A DNA stretch of 64,000 nucleotides from assembly GCA_032622095.1 (NCBI GenBank), contig CP136065.1:111577195-111641194 (forward strand), read 5' to 3'. This DNA is from Siphonodentalium dalli. Taxonomy: Eukaryota; Mollusca; Scaphopoda; Gadilida; Siphonodentaliidae. Position numbers and translations under genes: made by a program. Shown piece by piece: positions 41,318 to 53,037 of the stretch (its first letter is position 1; every line of letters starts with the position of its first letter). The notes beneath the pieces are model-generated. The model was not told where the DNA came from and ran no database searches. It worked only from the letters and a program-made list of their open reading frames with translations.

Positions 41318-41692
41318 ATGTCTGGACGTGGCAAAGGTGGCAAAGTAAAGGGAAAGGCAAAGTCCCGATCATCAAGGGCTGGACTCCAGTTCCCAGTCGG
41401 AAGAATTCACCGTCTGTTGAGAAAAGGCAACTATGCTGAGCGAGTCGGTGCCGGAGCTCCAGTCTACTTGGCTGCAGTTCTCGAATACCTCGCAGCTGAG
41501 GTTCTCGAGTTGGCAGGAAACGCCGCTCGTGACAACAAGAAGAGCAGAATCATCCCAAGACATCTGCAGCTTGCCATCAGAAACGACGAGGAATTGAACA
41601 AACTGTTGTCTGGTGTGACCATCGCCCAGGGTGGTGTTCTGCCAAACATCCAGGCTGTCCTCCTCCCCAAGAAATCTCAGAGCAGCAAGTAA
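41318..41692 (+). CDS. H2A: Histone H2A, copy 4
   Basis: The 124-residue H2A is intact and identical to the other copies, with its own TATA box and stem-loop. Confidence 0.98.
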   Translation: MSGRGKGGKVKGKAKSRSSRAGLQFPVGRIHRLLRKGNYAERVGAGAPVYLAAVLEYLAAEVLELAGNAARDNKKSRIIPRHLQLAIRNDEELNKLLSGVTIAQGGVLPNIQAVLLPKKSQSSK

Positions 41693-41723
41693 ACAGTTTG
41701 CTACTCAAACACAACAACAAAAC

Positions 41724-41739
41724 GGCCCTTTTCAGGGCC
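41724..41739 (+). terminator. Histone 3' stem-loop of H2A-4
   Basis: GGCCCT-TTTC-AGGGCC. Confidence 0.95.
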
Positions 41740-42770
41740 ACCCAAATTTTCCAAAAAGATAAACTATTACAAAATTGCTATATTAGATTAGATAACAATA
41801 AATATATATGTATAAGCGCAAGCAAACAATTGCAAGTCAGGAAAATAAGGGGGAGGGACTGGGTGTGTGTGGTATGTGTAGAGAGAGAGCTTGACATGTA
41901 TAACATTACGTGTGATTCAATGTGTTAGAGACATAGTATTTACTTGTTTTGGGTACGTGAAACTGATCAGTTAGTATCCAGGCGCGATGCCAACTGGAGG
42001 AATATAGCATTTTACTAAAATCTCAAGCAAATCGATCGTGCCACTCCATAGAAAACATCGTCTGAACTACGCTCAATTGTAAATATTTACTATTCGATTC
42101 GGGGCGCATCTGTTGGCGATAAACTAACCAAAACGATTTCCCCACCAAGAGTCACTGCATTTAATTAGTATATAAGAACGACGGTGTGTCTTGTCAATTT
42201 GGATAAATATTTGTAAAAATTACTACTGTGAACAATATTATTTTCCATTTATTGTTGATCACCATATCGGAGTGTTTCACATCACTTTAATATTAAGAGA
42301 GTCCAAAACAGACTCTGGGTTTGCAGCCAGCCAAATTACATAATCGATTATTTATAACTTTCGTCAACATTTATCTTCAATTACATTTATTTTTAATTAC
42401 ATTTATTTATAGTTACATTTATTTATAATTACATTTATTTATAATTACATTTATTTATAATTACATACATTTATGATTACGTACATTTATAATTACATTT
42501 ATTTATAATTACATACATTTATGATTACGTACATTTATAATTACAAACATTTATAATTACAATTGAATAAAGTGTGACTTTTTTTTCTCTCCAAAACGAA
42601 GCATTACTTTTATTCAGTTTACAACATGTTACGTTTGTGTGCATCAGTGACACAAATTATGTTTTTGTTTTGTGTTGTTTTAACACTGCTGTATTTGATA
42701 TTTCCTTCCTTCCTCTCTTTCCTTCCTTCCTTCCTTCCTTCCTTCCTTCCTTCCTATCTTTCTTTGTTTT

Positions 42771-42814
<44 letters not shown>

Positions 42815-43513
42815 TAGTTTTACTCCTTTTTGTATTGTTATTCCTTTAGCATATTACTATTTGTAATTTTATTTCATTAACTTACATCTTTTTCCCTCGA
42901 TTTCTTTCTCTCTTTCATCTTTTCTTTTCATCTTCTATGAACAAAACAAATTCAATATTTCGCTTTTGGGGGAGGGGGTCAGGTCACCGACCGACACGTA
43001 CCGGGTGCGCACATACCGACAATAAAAATTAAAGGCTAGATAGATACGGGGTGTTTCAAATTGAAGTGACCTATTTCTGTGTAATATGGAGGTGGGTGAG
43101 AGAAAAACAAACCGACCTTGGGTAAATACATATCAGCAGCACGACGTACGTCATTTATGTGGTCAACGGGACGTCACTCTGTGCACACAGGGCGTGTTGA
43201 CGTTATAACAATTTAACAGCACATTTATTTAAGACACAAAATGCTGCCAACTGCCTTGTTCCAATGCTGAGTGACCGTCGCCGAAGGCACGAGCCATTAA
43301 CAACTTTATGTGTAAAGTATTAATCGAAGGAAGAAATAAATACAAAGAACCCATATTTACATACCTTGCATGTTACCAACTTCAACTTTCCCGCTTTTAT
43401 TTGTCACACTCCGGTGGTTCATATCGTGCACGTCAGAGAGCTGCAAAGAGAAACCAGGTCAGTTATTAAAATTCAGCCAAAACAGGCGTCTTGAAATAGG
43501 CCCGCGCGCACAG
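41740..43513. other. H2A-H4 spacer, unit 4
   Basis: The minisatellite is at about 42368-42564 and CTTC/CTTT at 42703-42815. The exon-like minus-strand segment is at 43365-43440. The H4 TATAAAT follows at 43514. Confidence 0.75.
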
Positions 43514-43581
43514 TATAAATAAAGGACGATTAATCGCCTTGTCATTTCAGCTCGCTGATTCATACATACAATATAAAAAAA

Positions 43582-43606
43582 ATGTCAGGGCGAGGCAAAG
43601 GAGGAA
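43582..43606 (+). pseudogene. H4: H4-4, 5' fragment (25 nt) upstream of B2
   Basis: This is the native H4 start up to CAAAGGAGGAA. Bases 43596-43606 are repeated at 49315-49325 as an 11-bp target-site duplication. The left edge of the duplication is the same as for B1, so the same strand position was nicked. Confidence 0.93.
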
Positions 43607-43653
43607 TCAAACAATACAGACAGACATGTCAGGCCGAGGCAAAGGAGGAAAAG
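43607..43653 (+). other. H4: Transduced leader and start of a different H4 gene at the B2 5' end
   Basis: Between the duplication and the B2 body lie about 19 bases of foreign leader (TCAAACAATACAGACAGAC) and then a second H4 start at 43626-43653, ATGTCAGGCCGAGGC and on to AAAAG. It has GGC-CGA where this cluster has GGG-CGA at codons 3-4, and its leader is unlike the local one. It ends where B elements join H4. The simplest reading is that the B2 RNA began at the promoter of another H4 gene that carried a B insertion. Confidence 0.85.
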
Positions 43654-43835
43654 GTTGCTGGCATTTCTTGGTGTACTGGATCTGAGGACTGGTTCTTTCA
43701 CCTTAGCCCCTCTCCGGGGTGTTTGTTATGTTTCGTTACACGGATTCGTTGAGGATTCCATCCTGGATTCGTGTGCTGATGTTTTGTTCTTTCTGTATCA
43801 GTTAAGTGTATCCTGTCTTTACTTTCTACTCTGTG

Positions 43836-45068
43836 ATGTCTAACGTCACCAAAGATGGCCGTGTGGCCGGGGTCCGGCTCCAGCCCCCCGACCCACCTCT
43901 TATCCGCCTTACACCTGCTCAACTCAAGGAGCTCACTTCTTTGGATCCGCGAGATCCATACAACAAATGTTATTCCGGTGACGCCGCGTTTCCGGACGTA
44001 AAAGCTAATATTCTCGCCTGTACGGCCAGTGTTGGGGTCAGGGGGCCGAACCCCGGTAGACTGACCCCCGAAATCTTGGCAGGGAAAGTGTTAAGTGTCA
44101 TGCCGGACGTCTCCCTGTACTCAGTTTACAGAGGGCAGAACGTCAGGGACTGGAATTTGGTTTTCGAGTCGGCGGAAGAAGTTCACCGGTATTACAGTCT
44201 CCAGGAGTCTCGTCCATTCGACGACGAACTGTACATTGGCCAGACGGGGCTGACGAAACGTCCCCGGACGGTCCGTGTGAACTGGGTACCGTTCCACGTC
44301 CCTCACCTGGCAGTGGTGTCATGCCTATCGGAGTACGGTTCCGTCACGTACATCGAGTACGCCACTTTCTCGCAAGATAACCTGACAATCGCATCCGGGA
44401 AGCGGCTTGTGAAGATGTCTATGTCCGTTGAGGACTTTAGAGAGCTTCCTGACTTTATACATATCGACGGCCATAAGTGCCTGGTAACCATCGTGGGCCG
44501 GCCACCCCTCTGCCTACGCTGTATGGAGAGGGGCCACGTTCGGGCACAGTGCCCTCAAGGAGCACCCAGTTCCTACGCACAGGCTGCCGCTCGTGATTCC
44601 GCTACTAACGGACGTCGTGGCGCGCGGAGTTCGCGTACAAAGGATTCCTCCGGAGACATTTCACCGGTTACCGCAACGAAGGACGCGGGACCGCGTACTC
44701 AGGATTCCAATGGCTCTCCCCTGGAGGAGGAGGTGGTGCCCCCCACCCCGGAGGTCGGGATTCCTGCAAGTGTGGATAACGTGCTGGAAGTGATTGTGGT
44801 CCCCCCTGTGAGCATGGCGGAGCAGATAGACTCTGGCGCTCACACGGGGGGCGAGTGTTCGGTTTCCGTAATTCCGGAATCTCCTGCCTCCTCCGAGGTG
44901 ATGGAATCGACCCCGGCAACACGGAAGCGTGCACATGACGGCGAGGGGGATGACGACACGGGCCGCCGTAAGGTCATTCCCGTCTCCGAGGAGGAGATCA
45001 TTTCAGACAGTTCCGACGTCGAAAGTTCCGATATAGATGTCGAAGGGTCAGATGAAGACCCCGGTTAA
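43836..45068 (+). CDS. B2 ORF1: RRM plus CCHC protein
   Basis: The 410-residue protein starts at ATG 43836 (MSNVTKDGRVAGVRL). Conserved blocks shared with B1 are GVRGPNPGRLTPE and YRGQNVRDWN. The RRM-like region is at about 144-220 (RTVRVNWVPFHV) and the knuckle at C226, C229, H234 and C239. The tail is acidic with an RKRAHD patch. It should package the element RNA. The frame is intact. Confidence 0.85.
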   Translation: MSNVTKDGRVAGVRLQPPDPPLIRLTPAQLKELTSLDPRDPYNKCYSGDAAFPDVKANILACTASVGVRGPNPGRLTPEILAGKVLSVMPDVSLYSVYRGQNVRDWNLVFESAEEVHRYYSLQESRPFDDELYIGQTGLTKRPRTVRVNWVPFHVPHLAVVSCLSEYGSVTYIEYATFSQDNLTIASGKRLVKMSMSVEDFRELPDFIHIDGHKCLVTIVGRPPLCLRCMERGHVRAQCPQGAPSSYAQAAARDSATNGRRGARSSRTKDSSGDISPVTATKDAGPRTQDSNGSPLEEEVVPPTPEVGIPASVDNVLEVIVVPPVSMAEQIDSGAHTGGECSVSVIPESPASSEVMESTPATRKRAHDGEGDDDTGRRKVIPVSEEEIISDSSDVESSDIDVEGSDEDPG

Positions 45069-45402
45069 CTTTGATTGTGTGACTTATTATGTACCTAACC
45101 AATTTATTTCCGACCTGGACATGTCCCCGACTTACGTACATTCTTCCTTTCCGGCGAGCGACCCTGGCTACGACCCTGGACTACGAGATGGCCTATTTCT
45201 TCAAACCTAAGCTTGACACGCAGTGTCCAGCTGTCGGAGTAGTGTTTTGTATTGTGTTTTTCGAATTCTTTTCATTGCCATGGCTTCATCGCCGTCCGCG
45301 CTGGTCGCGGTCTGCTTTGGGGTCATTTCAATTATCCATTCTTTGTTGTGTTTTGTGTGGAATTATGTGCGTTCGTTCAGTTTTTCCCCTCCCACTCCTT
45401 TC

Positions 45403-48400
45403 ATGGACGGGTTGTTTATCGCTTCCTTGAATGCTCGGGGACTGAGAAATGCTCAGACGATGCATGCGTTGAAATACCTTTTCTCGGTTGATGGAGTTGA
45501 CATGCTTTTCCTTCAGGAGACGTATGTCGACGACTATCAACTGGGTGACCAGATGGCTGTAGATTTGGGATGTAGGGGTTTTTGGGCCACAGGCTCCAAT
45601 CACTCCTGTGGGACAGCAATCTTGGTCAAACATTCGTTGAATTTCACTGTTCACCGCTCTTTTTCTGAGCTGGATGGGCGTTTCGTGGGTGTCGATGGCG
45701 ACATCTCCGGAATTCCCCTCCGGCTAATTTCCTTTTACGGGCCTCAACATAACGACCCGAATAAGAACCTGGTTTATCAAACTTTACTGCCCCATTTCAA
45801 CACTAGTCGGGCCATTATTTTAGGTGGCGACTTTAATTTCATTCTAAACCTGTCCCTTGACAAGATAGGTGGGGATTGCCGCCCCTCCCCTTTTGCCAAG
45901 GAATGGATTCAGACCATGGCTACTTATGGGCTGGTAGACGTATACCGCTCTTTACATCCTCGACAGGTCCAAACCACCTGCCATTCTGGTGATATCCACA
46001 CAAGATTGGATCGATTTTACATTTCGAAAACCCTAATGTCATCCCCTCCCCAATTTTCACAACAAACGTTTCCTTACTCCGATCACGACACGATCGCCAT
46101 CCATTTCCAAAATTCCCCTGATATTTCATTAGGGCCTGGGTATTGGAAGGTTAACAGTGCTTTATTCTCGGATTTTGAGTTCAGGGAATCCTTTACGGAG
46201 TTTTGGCTTGATTCTACTTCTTCCGTGCACGACGACGAAATCACGCCGGAATGGTGGGATCAACTTAAAGATTCCATAAAGAGCTTTCTACAAGATTACT
46301 CTCGTACTAAAGCTTCGTCTGAACGAATTCAACTTCGTCGTATGGAGAGACAATATCATGCCCTTTTACGTGCTGAACGCTTCTCCCCCGGTACATACAC
46401 TGATCAAATTGTTCCCTTAAAGGCAAGCATTCAAAATCGCTTAATCAATGCCACTCAAGGGGCCTACATTCGGTCCCGGTCTAAAATTCTCAATTCCAAC
46501 GACGTTTCGTCGGATTACATTCGTTCGTTGGAACACACTCGCAGTTCCAGGAAATTAATTACCTCGGCTGTCTATGACGGGATCACACATACATCCCAAG
46601 ACGGCATTATGACCGCTTTTCGAGAATTTTGGTCCTCCCTTTTCACTCGGGGCGTCACTGACCCCGAAGCCCGTCCCACATTTCTCCAAGATCTACCACA
46701 GGTTCCCACTTCTGACGTCACCTTATGTGACAGCCCATTAACTGTCCTGGAATTAACTGATGCTGGTCACCCCCATCCTTTTAGTCCTCTATAACAAATG
46801 TCTTTCCCGGACATTACCCCTTTCTCAAAGGACGTCCCTTATTACTCTCCTACCCAAAGATTTGGACCACCCGGAGGTCCCCTCCAATTATCGCCCCATC
46901 AGTTTATTAAACGTGGATTATAAAATACTTTCTAAAACATTATGCAACCGCCTGAAGGTTGTTATTCATAACGTCATTTCTGGCGATCAAACATGCGGTG
47001 TGCCGGGCCGCACCATTTTGGACAATTGCCACCTCATGCGTAATATTCAAGATTATTGCGCTCAAAAAAATATCCCCTGTGCATTTTTAAGTCTCGATCA
47101 ACAAAAAGCCTTTGATCGAGTTGACCACGATTATTTATTCCACGTCCTTTCAGCTTTTGGGTTCGGCCCCACTTTTATTTCGTGGGTTCGCCTCCTTTAT
47201 ACGGACATATTTTCCAGTGTATATATCAATCAGCACGTTTCCACCCCATTCCCCGTCACTCGCTCAGTTCGACAAGGCTGTAGCTTATCTCCCCTCTTAT
47301 ATATTCTTTGCTTGGAGCCCCTTTTAATCAAAATTCGCTCCGATCCGACGGTCCCCGGCCTTACGGTACCGGGAGCGCCCACGCCCTTCAAGTTAACGGC
47401 ATATGCCGACGACGTCACCCTTATAGTGACGACGAACGCCTCTATTCACGCAGCCCTGTCCATTATTGACACATTTGGAGCCGTCTCCGGTTCCAAGTTA
47501 AATTTGAACAAATCCGTCGGTCTCTTTTTGGGTTCATGGAGCCGACGTACCGACAGCCCCAGTGGCCTAAAGTGGGTCAAATCACACAAAATCCTCGGTA
47601 TACAATTTGGATCTCAGGTCACCACTGATGACCATTTTCACAATTTGTTTCAAAAATTTTCTAAATCCCTTCAATTTGGCAGGTTTGCCCACCTCCCCTC
47701 ATTCACCAGAGCTTCTTATCTTAATGTTTACGCCTTAAGCAAGCTCTGGTATTATTCTTCAATCATCCCCATGACTCCTCATTATATTACGCTCGTCCAA
47801 AGAGCGTCCTTCCAGTTTTTCTGGGCCACCAAATCGGAGCCCCTCCCCCGCAGTCTCATGTACGCCCCCAAACGATTAGGGGGCGCTGATATTGTCCATC
47901 TGCCGACTAAGTTTCATTCTTATTATCTCCGTCATGTTCAGAGGTTGCTTACCAGCCCAGATGTGCGATGGTCTGTGTTTGCCATTTACTGGATTGGTCT
48001 TTCAATTCGCCAGTACCATCCCCTTTTCGCTTCCAACAACACGGCACATTGTGACCCCCAACATATCCCTTTATTCTACCGCCGTTGTTTGGCGTCCATT
48101 CAACACTTTGAAAAACACACCCCCACCCTCCCGCTGGCACTACTTACTTCCAAAGAGTTTTACACTCGTCTTTTACCTGCCGTCATTTCCGCCCCTAAAC
48201 TCCGTTGGTTTTACCCCAAAATGCCCCTTCATATTGTTTGGGCTAATTTACACAACTCGGCCATTGATCCCCTGATTCGTGGGATTCTTTATCGATTAAT
48301 ACATGGCGTCCTCCCGACCCGGGACAGATTGGCCAAATTTTACGGACCCCGGGTCCATAAAAATTGTCCCCTTTGTAATTCCCTTCCCGAAACGGTACTG

Positions 48401-48817
48401 CATCTGTTTGTCGATTGCTCCGTCGTCCAGCCTTTATGGAATCTGGTCCGTGATTGGATTACCCCCCTTGCATTACGCGAAAATTTTCGCACTCATCTTG
48501 GCTTCATTCGCTTCCTTCTGGTCCGCGCTGACAATTCCAATAATCGAGCTTTAGCTCTCATTCTCATTTCGGAAGCCGTGGCCACCATTTGGTTTTTCCG
48601 TAACCGCATTCACCATGCGCCAAAATGTATGAACCCCCACCCCACGGCTTCACAACCGGATCACGTCCCTATTTTAGCATTCCTTTCTCGAATCCGCACT
48701 CACGTGCTCCTCGATCATCACCGACTGCCCCTACATGATTTTGAATCTCTGTGGTTACAGACCACAGACATTTGCCTACTGAACGATAGCGATGATTCTA
48801 TTCATTTCACCTTTTAG
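45403..48817 (+). pseudogene. B2 ORF2: EN-RT broken by a deletion of about 77 bp
   Basis: The first part (45403-46794, from ATG at MDGLFIASLNARG) covers the endonuclease and the RT approach. At 46763/46764, compared with B1, about 77 bp are missing, including the MSSGRAPGLDG region, and the frame shifts to a stop at 46792-46794. The second part (from about 46764 in the new frame to 48817) holds NYRPISLLN, CGVPGRT, SLDQQKAFDRVDH, YADDVTL and the C-terminal CPLCN knuckle. It has the segment that B1 lacks and lacks one that B1 has. No functional protein is expected. Confidence 0.9.
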
Positions 48818-49279
48818 TCATTTCATTTCAAACGCTTTGCGCCCCTTCAGTCATTTATTTATACATCCACTTTTAACTGGTTTTTATCGCTTGGTACCTT
48901 CTGTGGCTGGTCCACATATACCTCGCTTTTATCCCTTTCCTTTAATTTCGTCTTTGATTTTTCCCGTTCTGTTCTTCGAAATTTCCCGTAGAGTTACCCC
49001 TCCTGAGTCGCAGGGCACGAAATGTCTCTGGGGCGCAGGGCGGGTAACTCTACATTGTGTTTTGTCCTCATCTTCGTAACTCATCTTTTTGGTTTTCATC
49101 CCCCGCTCCAAACCTGTGATACAGCAGACTCGTCTGTTTTTTAATCGGAGCGGGGGCACGTACGGTGCTGGCAGTTAGCCAGCCTTCTAATTGTTTACTT
49201 TTCTACCGTATGTACCGTATTAACTTGTTTCTGACTTTACGTCAGCGTTTTCTTTTGTATTATGTATAATTTTTGCTGA

Positions 49280-49612
<333 letters not shown>

Positions 49613-49648
49613 ACACCCGAAAGATCGGAAGCACAGCTTCAAACAAAC

Positions 49649-49664
49649 GGCCCTTTTCAGGGCC
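49649..49664 (+). terminator. Histone 3' stem-loop of H4-4
   Basis: GGCCCT-TTTC-AGGGCC-ACCA. Confidence 0.95.
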
Positions 49665-50256
49665 ACCAAATTATTTTAAAGAGATACTTTAAAAATTGCT
49701 GTACAGCAAAAATAACACGCCATGTTAATACAATTTTAGTATATACATGAAAGGCACATAAAGGAGTGAGTGAGTGAGCGAGCGAGTGAAGGATGGAAAC
49801 GTGCTCATAAAAGTTTACTAAATACAATTTTTTTTTCGAACACTGCACTATGTTAGTTTAGTTCTATATATATAGACAAACTGCATAGTAACTGAAATGT
49901 GTATGGACGTGTGACCTAACTTTTAATCACTTGTTACATCTTCATCAGGGAATTGGGCTATATTCCACAATTAAGCATTCAATATTCAAACAAGCTCATT
50001 CCCGTTATTATTATTTTTTACACACATTTCTGACAGCTACTTTGTTGCCATGCCCCCCACATATACGGGGCATGTTCTTATATACTTGATCCCAATAAAT
50101 GCTATGTGCACTTTAGTTGGGATATTTGCTTATATTTTTATTCAGTTCAGTTCCCTTCCTTTTCATGGTTATTCGTGAATTCCTCATTGTCCCTAACCCA
50201 CAGTGATTCGAATAGTTTAGCAATTCTAATAGTTTATCTTTTTGGAAAATTTGGGT
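49665..50256. other. H4-H2B spacer, unit 4
   Basis: This is an AT-rich convergent spacer with no gene, as in unit 3. Confidence 0.7.
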
Positions 50257-50272
50257 GGCCCTGAAAAGGGCC
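50257..50272 (-). terminator. Histone 3' stem-loop of H2B-4
   Basis: The minus-strand sequence is GGCCCT-TTTC-AGGGCC. Confidence 0.95.
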
Positions 50273-50301
50273 GTTTGTGTGTAAAGCTGTAAGTGAACAG
50301 T

Positions 50302-50673
50302 TTACTTGCTGCTGGTGTACTTCGTGACGGCCTTGGTGCCCTCAGAGACGGCGTGCTTGGCCAATTCACCTGGGAGAAGAAGTCTGACGGCGGTCTGGAC
50401 CTCTCTGGAGGTGATGGTGGATCGTTTGTTGTAGTGGGCCAATCGGGAGGCCTCAGCTGCGATCCTCTCGAAAATGTCGTTGACAAAGCTGTTCATGATG
50501 GACATGGCTTTGCTGCTGACACCGGTGTCTGGGTGTACCTGTTTCAAGACTTTGTAGATGTAGATTCCGTAGGATTCCTTCCTTTTTCGGTGCCTCTTCT
50601 TGGTGCCGGTCGTTGACGCCTTCTGGGTCTTGGTGGCCTTTTTGGCTCCTTTGCTTCCTGCTTTGGGTGGCAT
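50302..50673 (-). CDS. H2B: Histone H2B, copy 4 (upstream region replaced by N3 and N4)
   Basis: The complete 123-residue H2B is identical to the other copies. The 5' UTR is cut 58 bp upstream by N3. Beyond N3 and N4 there is no promoter but the truncated H2B-5, so the TATA box originally belonging to this gene has been lost. Confidence 0.97.
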   Translation of the reverse strand: MPPKAGSKGAKKATKTQKASTTGTKKRHRKRKESYGIYIYKVLKQVHPDTGVSSKAMSIMNSFVNDIFERIAAEASRLAHYNKRSTITSREVQTAVRLLLPGELAKHAVSEGTKAVTKYTSSK

Positions 50674-50731
50674 CGTGAAACGAGATGAAAATTATTTTAC
50701 TTGACGAAATGTCGAGAAAATATGGATCGCC

Positions 50732-51862
50732 TGATAGGGGGTTTGGGAAACTTTCCCGGGAAGATTTGAAAGGGGCGGAACCCCTCTCCTACAACCCACT
50801 GTTGAATTTAATTGTGAACATGTAATGGTGTAACATTAACATGAGATTGGTGAGGGTGAAAGTGAAAATGATCTAGACATTATTTCTTTTTCTTGGCTTT
50901 CTTTTTTTTCCGCTGTTGGAGTTCTTCTTGTTGTCGTCGTTGTTGGAGGATTTTGTTTGTCTCAGCAATCAATCTGTCGGAAGATTCGATACTTTCTTGG
51001 GATCTTCTTACTATCTCTTCTTGTTCTTCATCTCGCTGTTTTCGCCGTATCGCTAATTCTTCCATAAACTCTGCATGAGATTGGGTGGTGGCTGTGCTGG
51101 TGTTGTTGTTGTTGGTGCTGGTGCTGGGGGACACCGGAATATGTTGGTAATCCGGTGTCCGAGGTGTGAAGCTGTCCAGTTCCACGTCGAAGCTGGCGGC
51201 AGGAACATCTGGGGTGGAATCCACGTCCCTGTCTCCGCAAGCTTCGACGACGACAGCAGGGACCTCCGGCAGATCCACGGAATCCCTGCTAGTTGGTGCT
51301 ATGTCGTCAGTCTCCATGCAGGTCGAGTCGTCTGGGCGTCTCTCAGACAACTTCGACCCGCCGGCTTTGACTATAGACGGCTGAGCCACACGGGGAGGGG
51401 TGACCGGTCGATCAACGGTCGCCCCCATCTTCTTCTTCCATTTCGCCCGTCTGGCTGCGTCCCTTCTCCTTCGAGCCGGTGTCTTTCTCTTAGGAGGCTC
51501 CACTTTCATGTTACGGCTGGTCTTGGTCCTGCTCCAGGTGGAAGATTTCTGGTTTCCAGCATCTCCCGTCCTGAATTCAACGCAGAGAGTCAAATAGCCT
51601 CTGTTAGACTGGAGATTCCAGCTAACAATATCCGCAATTTGAGATCTCTCTATCGCTGCTAACGCGGCGTCAGGGATTAACTCCATTGTCCGTCGCACTA
51701 AGCCTAATCCAAAACCGTCTCACTCGCCGGCATCAGCACGAGGGCGGTTGCTTCCAATTAAGGTTACAGACCGCTCAAATCACTCGTACCGACGCTCTGA
51801 CACCGCAAGGAACTAATAGAGTCAAATAAAATCTGACTTGTTCGCTCCACTTGCTGCCAGAG
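50732..51862 (-). mobile_element. N3: full-length non-autonomous element, tandem with N4
   Basis: It is flanked by ATATGGATCGCC on both sides (50720-50731 and 51863-51874), a perfect 12-bp duplication identical to that of J3. N4 begins directly after the right copy. The 3' tail and hairpin match the other N elements. The 5' UTR (51687-51862) starts at the conserved TGCTGCCAG end. Confidence 0.85.
50880..51686 (-). CDS. N3 ORF: conserved N-terminus, Glu/Gln coiled-coil, lysine tail
   Basis: The 268-residue frame starts at ATG 51686. It has the shared N-terminal domain (MELIPDAALAAIERSQIADI, GYLTLCVEF, the Arg/Lys block) and the RPDDSTCMETDD and SVDLPEVPAVV segments. The variable part (AEFMEELAIRRKQRDEEQ...) is rich in Glu, Arg and Gln and likely to be a coiled coil. 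The frame ends KKKKAKKKK at a TAA. No enzyme motif is visible. A role in binding element RNA is a guess from the charge pattern. Confidence 0.65.
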   Translation of the reverse strand: MELIPDAALAAIERSQIADIVSWNLQSNRGYLTLCVEFRTGDAGNQKSSTWSRTKTSRNMKVEPPKRKTPARRRRDAARRAKWKKKMGATVDRPVTPPRVAQPSIVKAGGSKLSERRPDDSTCMETDDIAPTSRDSVDLPEVPAVVVEACGDRDVDSTPDVPAASFDVELDSFTPRTPDYQHIPVSPSTSTNNNNTSTATTQSHAEFMEELAIRRKQRDEEQEEIVRRSQESIESSDRLIAETNKILQQRRQQEELQQRKKKKAKKKK

Positions 51863-51874
51863 ATATGGATCGCC
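51863..51874. repeat. ATATGGATCGCC between N3 and N4
   Basis: A single regenerated target site serves as the right duplication of N3 and the left flank of N4. Confidence 0.85.
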
Positions 51875-53037
51875 GATAGGGGGGGGTTTGGGAAACTTTC
51901 CCGGGAAGATTTGAAAGGGGCGGAACCCCTCTCCTACAACCCACTGTTGAATTTAATTTGGAACATGTAATGGTGTTACATTAACATGAGATTGGTGAGG
52001 GTGAAATGAAAATGATCTATTTTTTTTTTTTTGATTTCTTGGCCTTCTTTTTGGTTCTATGTTCGGATGATGTTGCTTGTTGTTGTTGTTGTAGTTGAGC
52101 TTCCAGTAATTCCTCTAATTCCTCCCTTGCTTTCGCCCGTTTGACTCTATCTTTTTCTCTTTCAACATCCCTTTCTTTTTCTTCTTGATCATACCGTTGT
52201 TGCCATTTCGCATGTTCTGCCATGAATTCTTCGTGTTTTTTGCGCTCTGCGTCAGCAAGGGTGGTGACTGTACTGGTGTTGTTGTTGGTGCTGGTGGAGC
52301 TGGAGGACACCGGGATGTTTTGGTAATCCGGTGTCCGAGGTGTATAGCTATCCAGTTCCACGTCGAAGCTGGCGGCAGGAACATCTGGGGTGGTATCCAC
52401 GTCCCTGTCTCCGCAAGCCTCGACGACGACAGCAGGGATCTCCGGTAGATCCACGGAATCCCTGCTAGTTGGTGCTATGTCGTCAGTCTCCATGCAGGTC
52501 GAGTCGTCTGGGCGTCTCTCAGACAACTTCGACCCGCCGGCTTTGACTATAGACGGCTGAGCCACACGGGGAGGGGTGACCGGTCGATCAACGGTCGCCC
52601 CCATCTTCTTCTTCCATTTCGCCCGTCTGGCTGCGTCCCTTCTCCTTCGAGCTGGTGTCTTTTTCTTAGGAGGCTCCTCTTTCATGGTACGGCTGGTCTT
52701 GGCCTTGCTCCAGGTGGAAGATCTCTGGTTTCCAGCATCTCCCGTCCTGAATTCAACGCAGAGAGTCAAATAGCCTCTGTTAGACTGGAGATTCCAGCTA
52801 ACAATATCCGCAATCTGAGATCTCTCTATCGCTGCTAACGCGGCGTCAGGGATTAACTCCATTGTCCGTCGCACTAAGCCTAATCCAAAACCGTCTCACT
52901 CGCCGGCATCAGCACGAGGGCGGTTGCTTCCAATTAAGGTTACAGACCGCTCAAATCACTCGTACCGACGCTCTGACAAGACAAGGAACTAATAGAGCCA
53001 AATAGAATCTGACTTGTTCGCTCCACTTGCTGCCAGA
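51875..53037 (-). mobile_element. N4: full-length non-autonomous element joined to truncated H2B-5
   Basis: The 3' end (GATAGGGGGGGG, lacking the leading T) follows the regenerated target site. The 5' end (TGCTGCCAGA) is complete but is joined to the inside of an H2B coding region instead of GGCAGAAACC of the promoter. No target duplication is present on that side. A deletion or unequal exchange after insertion is the likeliest cause. Confidence 0.8.
52017..52862 (-). CDS. N4 ORF: conserved N-terminus, charged coiled-coil, lysine tail
   Basis: The 281-residue frame starts at ATG 52862. The N-terminal two thirds closely match N3. The variable segment (DAERKKHEEFMAEHAKWQQRYDQEEKERDVEREK) is a strongly charged probable coiled coil, with a Gln run (QLQQQQQ) before the KKKAKKSKKKK tail. 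The tail form with a serine is shared with N2, whereas N1 and N3 have KKKKAKKKK. The function is not recognised. Confidence 0.65.
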   Translation of the reverse strand: MELIPDAALAAIERSQIADIVSWNLQSNRGYLTLCVEFRTGDAGNQRSSTWSKAKTSRTMKEEPPKKKTPARRRRDAARRAKWKKKMGATVDRPVTPPRVAQPSIVKAGGSKLSERRPDDSTCMETDDIAPTSRDSVDLPEIPAVVVEACGDRDVDTTPDVPAASFDVELDSYTPRTPDYQNIPVSSSSTSTNNNTSTVTTLADAERKKHEEFMAEHAKWQQRYDQEEKERDVEREKDRVKRAKAREELEELLEAQLQQQQQATSSEHRTKKKAKKSKKKK

